In this document: positions 8,908 through 16,465 of the stretch, one piece after another
Layout of the letters: each line of letters opens with the position of its first letter
How positions within the stretch are numbered: position 1 is the stretch's first letter
Assembly: GCF_001536285.1 (NCBI RefSeq)
Contig: NZ_FAOZ01000011.1
Span: 124,001-188,000 of the forward strand
Direction of reading: 5' to 3'
DNA from: Parafrankia irregularis
Lineage (GTDB): Bacteria; Actinomycetota; Actinomycetes; Frankiales; Frankiaceae
DNA length: 64,000 nucleotides
Translations under genes and position numbers: made by a program
Notes under the pieces: generated by a model
What the model was told of the DNA's origin: nothing
The model's input: only the letters and a program-made list of their open reading frames with translations
Database searches by the model: none

Positions 8908-11900
8908 GTGAGCGATGTGCCACAGGCACCGTACGGCGAGGAGGGGGACGCGCGGCCCGTTTCGCTGATTGGCGCCCGAATCCCTTCATCCACGCCATAC
9001 GCGGCCGAGCTCCCGGCTCGCGACGGCGAGAGCGACGACCGTTCCGCCACCCGGGCTGCCCGCCGCAGGCACCGCAGGCGCGGTGACACGGACGAGCCCG
9101 CCGCCACCGGCGCTGGTGACGGATCGTGGCAGGACCAGGCGTTCCATCTGGAGGATGCGGCACCCGGCGGCGCCAGGCCCACAGGCCGGTCCGGCATGTC
9201 GGGCTCAGGCCGAACCGGCATGCCGGAGCCAGGCCGGGCCGACCCGCCGCGCGCCGGCGGCCACAGCGGCCACAGCGGCCACAGCGGCCACAGCGGCCAC
9301 AGCGGCCATGACAGTGGCGATGGCAGCCAGCAGGAACCGCGCGGCCAGGCCCAGCGGCGCGGCCGGCGCCTTCCACGCACACCCCCGAGCGCCGGCCGCG
9401 ACACCTCGGCCACGGCCGGCGGTGAGGTGAGCGGCGGCGGGCGACGTGCCATCGCGCCACGCGCGGCCCGCCCGGAGCCGCCCGTCGCGGGCGAGCCGCC
9501 CCGGCGGGTCGAGGTGGCCCGGGTTCCCGCACCGGTGCCGCCCGGCCGGTTCGCGGCGACCCCGTCGCTGCCACGGGTCACAGCAGCCAACGACCAAAGC
9601 GCCACACCGGACGCGGCTGCCAACGACACCCTGAACCGCCGCCCCGTGCTCCGTCGGGCCGCCACGCCTCGCGCCGTCCCGCCGTCGGCGCCGATGGGCC
9701 GCAAGGACCCCAGCTTCCCGCCCGCCACCTCGGGCGCCCTGGCCAACACCGGCAGTTCCAGCACCGGCGTCGCTGCCGGTCCCGGTGCCACCGGCAGCCC
9801 CGGCGGCACAGCGGCACCAGGCCCCGCCGGAACGCCCCGCGGGCGCGCCGGGTCCGGTTCCGGCCGCGGTACCTCCGGGGCTTCCGGGGCCTCAGGTGCC
9901 AGAGGAACGATCAGCGGCTCCGGTGCCTCGACGACCTCGCCGGGCCAGCGGCCCGAGCCCGCGGAGCCGCCGGCGCGTCGCGGCGGATACCAGGGCGGCA
10001 CCAGCGCGCCGCCGCCGGGCCGGCGGCCCACGACGGCCGGCCCGCGCCGGCCCGGCCGGCCGTCGGCGTTCGCACCCAGGACATCCTCGACCGACCCGGC
10101 GCCCGTAACCGGCCCGGCGCCCGTAACCGATCCAGCGCCCACAGGCGACCCAGCACCCGCGCCGCCGACGGCCTGGGAGCAGCCCGGCTGGCCAGCCCAG
10201 GCACCAGCGGGGGCGGACGAGGCAGCGGCCCGGTCGGTCGATTCGTACGCGCCGCCGGAAGTGCCCAGCTACACCGGTCAGAGCGAAGTCAGTGGCGCGG
10301 AGCCCACCTACCCGTCCGAGATCTACCCAGCCGAGGCCCATCCGGCCACACCGTCGGCTTCCGCCGGCCAGGCCTGGCCCGCGGTGGACCCGGCCTGGCC
10401 GGCCGCCGACCCCGCCTGGCCCGCGGTGGGTCAGGCGTGGCCGTCGGCCGATCAGGCCTGGCCAGCCGAAGGTCAGGCGTGGCCGTCGGTCGAGTCCACG
10501 CCGGGCGCCGCAGACACCGCAGACACCGCCGGTGGCACCCTCGGCGACACCGCCGCCGCCGCGGCCTCCGCCTGGGGCGACGTCAACGGGTGGTCCCAGG
10601 AGCCCGGTGTCACCGAGGCCGCCACGGCACTCCAGCCCGAGATCCCGACGCTGCCCGTCGAGTCGGGTGCTCGCCCCGTCTCCGTCGCACCGCACGGCGT
10701 CGCCGGGGCGGATCACGTCGACCAGGTCGACGGCGAGCTCGCGACCGAGGCGGCAGACCAGGTCTCCCTGCTTGGTCATGAGCCGGACGCGGAGGAGAGC
10801 ACCGGCTACCCGCAGAGCGATGTCGACGTGTGGGGCGATGACGATGCCCCGCTGTCGTCGGTGTCCCCGGCGTCCCCGGTGTCGTCCGAGGACGGGCACC
10901 GGCGGCGTCCGTCGACGGCGCTCCTGCCATCGGGCCGGCATCGCAGGTCAGGCCTCGAACCCGACCACGCCCAGGAGCACCCGTCGGCGGTCGCGAACCG
11001 AGCCTCGTCCCGGAGCGCCTGGCCGGGGCAGGAGACCTGGGCCGATGCGGACGACGACGAGCCCTGGGAGGAGATCCCGCTGCGGATCACTCTCATGGAC
11101 CGTGCCGCAGCCGTCCTGCCCGGCTCGTGGCGGATCGCGGTGACCTCGCTCTTCCCGTACTCGGGCACCACGACGCTGGCCGGCGTCGTCGGTCTGACCC
11201 TGGCCGGTGTCCGCGCGGAGCCGGTGCTCGGTGTCGATCTCCATCCGGGGACGACCACCCCCGGCTTCGTGCCCCCCACCGCCGACAGCATCGAGATCGA
11301 CGAATCACGTGGTGACAACCTGGTGAGCCGCGTGGGCAGCCGGGGTGTCACCACCGTCTCGGACATCGCGCGGCAGCGCGGATCCGGCGCCGCGATGCCA
11401 CCCGAGGAGGTTCAGGCCCTCATCGGCGCCCGTCGCTCGGGCGCCATGTTCGACCTCGACGTACTGCCCATCGAGCGCCCCGCGGGAAAGGACGCGGATG
11501 CGAACGCGGGCGCGGGCGCCCTGGTGCCGGTGGACGAGCCGGTAACGCCGGGAACGCTCCGAACCGTGCTCGGCGCGCTGGCCCACGCCTATCCGCTGAT
11601 TCTCCTGGACGCACCGGCGGCGGCCCCCCTCACTCCGACGGCGATCCGCTCCGCCGACGCGGTGATTCTCGTGACGCTGGCGACCGCCTCTGATCTGGAG
11701 ACCACCCTCGCCGACCTGCTCGACCCGCAGGGCGCGCTGGCCGGCGTCGGGGTGAACAGCCGGGAACGGCTTCGCCGCGAGGAAGCCGGAGCCCAGCCCG
11801 GCCCCGCTGTCATCGCCGCCGTGGTGTCACCGCGGCGAGGGCGGCCCTCACCCCGGACCAGGACCGCCACGGCCCAGCTGGCCCGCTATGTCGACGCAAT

Positions 11901-12261
11901 CGTGCGGGTCCCCTACGACCCGCGCCTCGACCCCAGCCGCGGAACCCCCGTTCGGATTCCGAGGCTGCGCTGGGCGACCCGGCGGTCCTATCTGCGGCTG
12001 GCCGCCGAGACCGTGGACGCGCTGGCCGCAATGGCAGACGCCGAGGTCAGCGCGCCCGTGCCGGCGGACCGCCCACCCCTGAGCCCACCGTCGCCGCTAG
12101 CGATTCCCAACGGTTCGACGCGGCTACACACCGGCGATGCCGATCACCCCGAGGTGCCCGGCGTATCATTTGGCGACCTGCGGCCCGGAAGCAAACCCAC
12201 GCGGGTGTCCGGGCCGGATCGTCCGGGCGGTCAACCGCCTGCGGGAGGGGAACCAAGATGA
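8908..12261 (+). CDS. MinD/ParA-like ATPase-fold protein with long disordered N-terminus
   Basis: The best start is GTG at 8908, 10 bases after AGGAGG (8892-8897), giving 1117 residues; an open frame continues upstream to 8785 without a ribosome site. The first roughly 720 residues are disordered Pro/Ala/Gly-rich sequence with GHS repeats and six AWPxxxx repeats (about nt 10375-10490). The C-terminal 350 residues resemble a MinD/ParA domain: WRIAVTSLFPYSGTTTLAG at the Walker A position, a VDLHPG switch-like segment, LILLDAPA as a Walker B-like strand, and later VILVTLA. The P-loop lysines are absent, so ATP hydrolysis is doubtful. The layout resembles EspI-type proteins of ESX loci. It is the first gene of the plus-strand operon, ending in an ATGA overlap with the next gene. 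Confidence 0.85.
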   Translation: MSDVPQAPYGEEGDARPVSLIGARIPSSTPYAAELPARDGESDDRSATRAARRRHRRRGDTDEPAATGAGDGSWQDQAFHLEDAAPGGARPTGRSGMSGSGRTGMPEPGRADPPRAGGHSGHSGHSGHSGHSGHDSGDGSQQEPRGQAQRRGRRLPRTPPSAGRDTSATAGGEVSGGGRRAIAPRAARPEPPVAGEPPRRVEVARVPAPVPPGRFAATPSLPRVTAANDQSATPDAAANDTLNRRPVLRRAATPRAVPPSAPMGRKDPSFPPATSGALANTGSSSTGVAAGPGATGSPGGTAAPGPAGTPRGRAGSGSGRGTSGASGASGARGTISGSGASTTSPGQRPEPAEPPARRGGYQGGTSAPPPGRRPTTAGPRRPGRPSAFAPRTSSTDPAPVTGPAPVTDPAPTGDPAPAPPTAWEQPGWPAQAPAGADEAAARSVDSYAPPEVPSYTGQSEVSGAEPTYPSEIYPAEAHPATPSASAGQAWPAVDPAWPAADPAWPAVGQAWPSADQAWPAEGQAWPSVESTPGAADTADTAGGTLGDTAAAAASAWGDVNGWSQEPGVTEAATALQPEIPTLPVESGARPVSVAPHGVAGADHVDQVDGELATEAADQVSLLGHEPDAEESTGYPQSDVDVWGDDDAPLSSVSPASPVSSEDGHRRRPSTALLPSGRHRRSGLEPDHAQEHPSAVANRASSRSAWPGQETWADADDDEPWEEIPLRITLMDRAAAVLPGSWRIAVTSLFPYSGTTTLAGVVGLTLAGVRAEPVLGVDLHPGTTTPGFVPPTADSIEIDESRGDNLVSRVGSRGVTTVSDIARQRGSGAAMPPEEVQALIGARRSGAMFDLDVLPIERPAGKDADANAGAGALVPVDEPVTPGTLRTVLGALAHAYPLILLDAPAAAPLTPTAIRSADAVILVTLATASDLETTLADLLDPQGALAGVGVNSRERLRREEAGAQPGPAVIAAVVSPRRGRPSPRTRTATAQLARYVDAIVRVPYDPRLDPSRGTPVRIPRLRWATRRSYLRLAAETVDALAAMADAEVSAPVPADRPPLSPPSPLAIPNGSTRLHTGDADHPEVPGVSFGDLRPGSKPTRVSGPDRPGGQPPAGGEPR
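9259..9303 (+). repeat. Five tandem 9-bp GGCCACAGC units in coding sequence
   Basis: Five perfect copies of GGCCACAGC encode five Gly-His-Ser units in the disordered region of the MinD-like protein. The unit length is a multiple of three, so copy-number change would alter the linker length without breaking the frame. Confidence 0.95.
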
Positions 12262-12695
12262 GCGTGGCTGCGGCAACCGCCTCGGTAACAGCCTTTCTCG
12301 CCGTGGAAGTCAAGCCCGACGAGGCCAAGGCGCCCGGCATCAATGCGCTGAAAGACCTGGTCAACGGGCTGGCAGCGTATGCGGTCGTCGCCGCCGTGGC
12401 CTCCGTGTTGTTGGGCGGAATCGCGTGGGCTCTCGGTGAGCGGATGGGGCTGGACCGCGCTTCGGCCGTCGGCAAGAGCGGTGTCCTCGCGGGCTTCGGC
12501 CTCGCCTTCCTGGTCGGTGCCGCCGCCACCTTCGTCAACTTCTTCATCGCCACCGGCAGCAGCGCGGATGACGCCACCGGCGACACCAACAGCATGCGTC
12601 CGCCCGCAGTGGTACTGACCATCACCCCAGGCCCCGCCGAAGACATCGTCGATGATCCCGACGTGGTCCATGCACCGCCGTCCGCAGACTTCTAG
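12258..12695 (+). CDS. Two-helix membrane protein, VirB2-like
   Basis: This is a 145-residue protein starting with ATG inside the previous stop (ATGA). Two hydrophobic helices at about residues 40-58 and 74-97 are separated by a short polar loop (ALGERMGLDRASAVGKSG), with a polar acidic tail. Size and topology match VirB2/TcpD-type subunits and small two-TM proteins of actinobacterial conjugative loci (possibly the DUF6112 type; recalled, not checked). It has no cleavable signal peptide. The position between the MinD-like gene and the VirB6-like gene supports membership of the transfer apparatus. Confidence 0.78.
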   Translation: MSVAAATASVTAFLAVEVKPDEAKAPGINALKDLVNGLAAYAVVAAVASVLLGGIAWALGERMGLDRASAVGKSGVLAGFGLAFLVGAAATFVNFFIATGSSADDATGDTNSMRPPAVVLTITPGPAEDIVDDPDVVHAPPSADF

Positions 12696-12767
12696 GCGGT
12701 TCCGGAGGTATCTGGCCTCCGACATTGCGATGATGACCCTGCCGGCAACGGAGGGGAGTAGGCGTTG

Positions 12768-13544
12768 GTGAGCCTCGCAGAGTGGGCATTCGGACGTCTG
12801 ATCGTTGTCATCGTCGCAGCGTCAACGGTGACCGCGGTCGGAGTCGGCACCGTGACTTTCTTCATCGGACGGCATTCGGTGGACAGCAGCCCTGAGGCAT
12901 CGGTCAGCGCCGGGACGGAACCCGCCGCGCCCTCGGCGCAGGCTTCGGCGGCGCCGACAGCCGTGGTCCCCACGCCCGACGATGTGCCCACGCCCACAGG
13001 CGAAGCCGGCCCGGTCGGCGCCCCCACGCGGGTCAACGAGTTCGGGGTCCCGGTCGGCTACCCCCACACAAAGTCCGGCGCCATAAGCGCCTGCGGAAAC
13101 TACGTTGCAGTAACGAGCGTCGCGAAAAATCGCGAACCCACTCGATCTCACGACATAATTCTTTCGATCTCCGACGAAAACACCGCCGCAAGGCTTTCCA
13201 ATCTCCTATCCCAGGTCGACACGGAGACTGCAAAGAATTTCAATATCCCGTCGGTCCTCTCCCCGCAGTTCACACTGAACCATCGAGTTATCGGCTACAA
13301 GATAACTAGCTACGGGGAGAACGTGAGTAAGGTTGAGGTCCTCTCAGCCATTGCCGCAGGAGTGACCGACGGGACCCCGAATCTGCAACCGTCCATGCAC
13401 TGGGGAACAGATCTCTGCACGATCAACTGGGACGGTTCAGATTGGAAACTTCGTGATATTTCAGGAGGGAGCGAAGGGCACGCTATGACAGAGCGAAGCT
13501 CGGAGTCCTTCGAACGCTTCGCTCTCGCAGGGGTGACTTCATGA
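12768..13544 (+). CDS. Bitopic membrane protein of T4SS-like operon, low-GC body
   Basis: Start GTG at 12768 (TTG at 12765 is also possible) follows GGAGGGGAG at 12750-12758. The product is about 258 residues: one N-terminal transmembrane helix (about 8-30), a Ser/Ala/Thr/Pro linker, then an extracellular domain starting NEFGVPVGYPHT and containing SGAISACGNYVA. That motif recalls conserved hypothetical proteins of actinobacterial conjugative elements. Residues from about 105 onward are encoded by DNA of only about 53% GC (224 of 420 bases, 13081-13500, counted by hand) in a roughly 70% GC setting, with codons such as AAA, AAT and ATA that neighbours avoid. The stop overlaps the next start (ATGA). 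Function is unknown; a VirB8- or VirB5-like accessory role is possible. Confidence 0.8.
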   Translation: MSLAEWAFGRLIVVIVAASTVTAVGVGTVTFFIGRHSVDSSPEASVSAGTEPAAPSAQASAAPTAVVPTPDDVPTPTGEAGPVGAPTRVNEFGVPVGYPHTKSGAISACGNYVAVTSVAKNREPTRSHDIILSISDENTAARLSNLLSQVDTETAKNFNIPSVLSPQFTLNHRVIGYKITSYGENVSKVEVLSAIAAGVTDGTPNLQPSMHWGTDLCTINWDGSDWKLRDISGGSEGHAMTERSSESFERFALAGVTS

Positions 13545-14959
13545 CGACTGCACCAGCCAAAGAGGTTCTCGCCGTCCCGAACCCCCTTTCTGGTATCGGA
13601 GATGCAATCTCCGGGATTGCCGGCGGGGCTGCCGACGACTTCTTGGACTCGGTTGGAAAAGCGTTTTGCAACATGGCGGCGGACCTTTCGTCGTCCGTCT
13701 TCAGCTTTGCGGCACAGAAGACCGCTGTAGATCTCAACGCGCAGTATGTCGTCGACAACTACAACATCGTCTTCGGCGTATCGGTGCTCATCGTCACCGG
13801 GCTCTTCCTCTGTTCGTGCACCGTAGCGGCACTACGGGGCGATCCGCACGTGTTCGTCCGGGCCCTGGCCACCACCGGCACGGCGATCATCGGCTCGTTC
13901 ATCGCCCTGACGCTGCTACAGATGGTCCTGGCCGCCTCGGATGGCATGGCCGAGGCCTTCGGCAATGACAAGGCCCTGGGAGCGGACCTCGTAGCACAGC
14001 TCCGAGAGCTACCCGAACAGGGAAATTTCGCGCTAGATCTAGTGCTGTCCCTCCTGGTGGCGATCTTCGCCTTCACGCTTTTCGTCGTGCTCTACATCCG
14101 CAAGGTCGCGATCATCGTGGTGGCGGTGTTCATCCCGTTGTATCTGGCGGGGCAGCCCACGATGACGACCAGCGCATGGATGAAGCGCGCCACCGAGACG
14201 CTGGTGGCGCTGATTTTCGCGAAGCCCGTCATCTACGCGATTTTCGCGCTCGGTGCCGGCATCGCCCAGGACACCGGCGGATCCACAGTTGACCAGACAC
14301 TGAGCATTCTCAGTGGTGTCGTAGTGATGATCGCGGCCGTCCTCTCGCCGTTCATGCTGATGCACCTGCTCGGATTCGCCGACGTCCAGCTCATGCGCGC
14401 GGTCGGGTCTGCTGGGCAGCGCAGTGCGGCGTCGTTCGGGCACGGTGCCGGTGCGCTGCTCGGTTCGACGTCCCGGGAGACGTTCCGCGGAATCGGTTCA
14501 CGGCTCCAGACCAGAAACCGGGGAATGCTCGGCGACGCGGGTGCCTTCGGCGGCTCGACCGTTCCCGCGGCCCGTCCGGCGGTGCGGCCCGGCCGCGGAG
14601 GGTCCGGATCCCCGGCGCCGGTCGGAACGCCTGCCCGTGCGGGTGCCGCCGGGACTGTACGCGCCAGGGTCAACCGCTCGGAGGGTTCGGGTGTCGGCGT
14701 CGGCGCGGCGCCGGCCGGGACGAGGTCCGGCCGGAACACCGTCGGCGCGACCGCCGCGACGCGAGCCGTCCCCGCCAGGGCGGGAGCTCCCAGCGGGGGC
14801 GGCGGCCGAGCGGCGGCCGCAGCACCGCCGCGCACCCCGGTGGCCCGGACCGCCGCCCCGGCCGCCCACGTCTCAGGCAGCACCGTGGCCAGGCCGCCGG
14901 TGACTCCGCAGGCCGCACCGCGAGTCACGCCGCCGGCACGCACAGGAGGTGGCGAGTAG
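13541..14959 (+). CDS. VirB6/TrbL-like polytopic channel protein
   Basis: This is a 472-residue protein with an N-terminal amphipathic region (ISGIAGGAADDFLDSVGKAF) and roughly six transmembrane helices between residues 75 and 285. A loop contains basic/aromatic residues (AWMKRATETLVALIFAKPVIYAIF), and a long Ala/Pro/Gly/Arg-rich cytosolic tail runs from about 300 to 472. This matches the VirB6/TrbL/TcpH group that forms the inner-membrane part of type IV channels. The ATG overlaps the previous stop and the next gene starts 3 bases after its stop, so translation is coupled through the operon. The tail is probably disordered and could contact the ATPase. Confidence 0.85.
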   Translation: MTTAPAKEVLAVPNPLSGIGDAISGIAGGAADDFLDSVGKAFCNMAADLSSSVFSFAAQKTAVDLNAQYVVDNYNIVFGVSVLIVTGLFLCSCTVAALRGDPHVFVRALATTGTAIIGSFIALTLLQMVLAASDGMAEAFGNDKALGADLVAQLRELPEQGNFALDLVLSLLVAIFAFTLFVVLYIRKVAIIVVAVFIPLYLAGQPTMTTSAWMKRATETLVALIFAKPVIYAIFALGAGIAQDTGGSTVDQTLSILSGVVVMIAAVLSPFMLMHLLGFADVQLMRAVGSAGQRSAASFGHGAGALLGSTSRETFRGIGSRLQTRNRGMLGDAGAFGGSTVPAARPAVRPGRGGSGSPAPVGTPARAGAAGTVRARVNRSEGSGVGVGAAPAGTRSGRNTVGATAATRAVPARAGAPSGGGGRAAAAAPPRTPVARTAAPAAHVSGSTVARPPVTPQAAPRVTPPARTGGGE

Positions 14960-14962
14960 CCC

Positions 14963-16465
14963 GTGGTATCCGAACGCAGCTATCGATTCGGGCCCCTGGA
15001 GCGCGGCGGGGTACTCCTCGGCATGCGCTGGCCCCAGCTGGCGCTCCTCATCGGCGTCATGCTGTCGGTGCTGGGCGCGCTGCGTTCACCGTTGATACTC
15101 GTTCCCCTGTGGGTGCTGCTGGCCGCGGGGTTCGCCTTCGTCGCGTTCGTCCGGGTGGAGGATCGTAACCTCGACCAGTGGGTGCCGATCATGTTCGGCT
15201 TCGCGATGCAGAAGGTGACGGGCGAGACAGTGTTCCGCGGAGGCTACTTCCGACTCGGTCCCACCGAGGACCGGATTTCCAGGACGGTCCTGCCGGGGCC
15301 GCTGTCGGGCCTGGTCATCCTGTCGTTCCCGGTGGGTGGCGGCCGGTACGTGGCCGTGGTCAAGGACGCGAAGAAGCAGACCTACACGGCGGTCCTGCAG
15401 GTGAAGGGCAGCCAGTTCGCCCTGCTCGAGTCCGGGGATCAGCAGTCCCGGGTCGACGCCTGGGGCGAACTGCTCGCCGGCCTGACCGGTGGTGGCGGCA
15501 AGCTCTCCCGCATCCAGTGGCTGGAACGGACCCTGCCGGACTCCGGTGACCAGCTTCAGCGGCACTGGCGGGTCCGCGGCCACCACGACGACTCCTGGGC
15601 CGCGCAGGCCTACGAACAGGTCATCGACGCGGCCGGCCCGGTCGCGCAACGGCATGAGACCTACCTGTCCTTCCAGCTCCGGGCGAAGGACGCGCGCCGT
15701 GCCATCCAGCGGGCCGGTGGCGGCGACGAAGCGGCCTGCGCGGTGCTGCTCAGCGAGCTGCGGACGATGGAGGCCGCACTGGCGCGGGCGTCGATCAACA
15801 CCGTCGGCTGGCTCCCGCCCCGCGCGCTCGCCGCGGTCATCCGCACCACCTACGACCCCTACTCGATCGAGATGATCGACGCGCGGGGTGGCGCGAGCAC
15901 CGATCTCGCCGGTGGTCTCAAGGGTCTGCCGTCGGGCATCAACCCGGCCATCGCCGGGCCCATCCGCACGGTGAACGCCTGGGATCACTACCGCACCGAC
16001 TCGGGCTTCCACACCACCTACTGGATCAACGGCTGGCCGCGGGTCCCGTCCCCGGCTGCCTTCCTCGCGCCGCTGCTGATGGAGACCACCTGCCGGCGCA
16101 CCGTCTCGCTCGTGGTGGAACCGCTGCCCGGTCGCAAGGCGGAGAAGGCGGTGAACCGGCGTCGCATGGCGCACATCGGCGAACAGCAGATGCGTGACAA
16201 GGTCGGCAAGGTGACGACACAGCGGGACGTCACCGAGGCCGACGAGGTCGAACGGCGCGAGCAGGAGCTGATCGCCGGTTTCGGCGCGTTCCGCTTCCAC
16301 GGGTTCGTCACCGTCTCCGCGGACGACCTGGAATCCCTCGCCGACGCCTGCGGTGAGGCGGAGACCCTGGCGTCGCGCAGCCGGCTGGAGATGGTGCGGC
16401 TCGTCGGCGAGCAGGACCAGGGCTTCAGCATCGGGGCGCTGCCGCTCGCGGTGGGGGTGGCATGA
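14963..16465 (+). CDS. PrgI/VirB3-like membrane protein with cytosolic domain (SCO6880-type)
   Basis: This is a 500-residue protein starting at GTG 14963, with AGGAGG at 14944. Two transmembrane helices lie close together at about residues 22-38 and 41-56 (LALLIGVMLSVLGAL, LILVPLWVLLAAGFAFVAF), as in PrgI/TcpE/VirB3 proteins. The rest is cytosolic and resembles the N-terminal part of VirB4-type proteins. I recall the Streptomyces family named after SCO6880 having this architecture; that match is from memory. The following gene supplies the ATPase part, so together they look like a VirB3-VirB4 unit split differently from the classical form. The end overlaps the ATPase start (ATGA). Confidence 0.82.
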   Translation: MVSERSYRFGPLERGGVLLGMRWPQLALLIGVMLSVLGALRSPLILVPLWVLLAAGFAFVAFVRVEDRNLDQWVPIMFGFAMQKVTGETVFRGGYFRLGPTEDRISRTVLPGPLSGLVILSFPVGGGRYVAVVKDAKKQTYTAVLQVKGSQFALLESGDQQSRVDAWGELLAGLTGGGGKLSRIQWLERTLPDSGDQLQRHWRVRGHHDDSWAAQAYEQVIDAAGPVAQRHETYLSFQLRAKDARRAIQRAGGGDEAACAVLLSELRTMEAALARASINTVGWLPPRALAAVIRTTYDPYSIEMIDARGGASTDLAGGLKGLPSGINPAIAGPIRTVNAWDHYRTDSGFHTTYWINGWPRVPSPAAFLAPLLMETTCRRTVSLVVEPLPGRKAEKAVNRRRMAHIGEQQMRDKVGKVTTQRDVTEADEVERREQELIAGFGAFRFHGFVTVSADDLESLADACGEAETLASRSRLEMVRLVGEQDQGFSIGALPLAVGVA

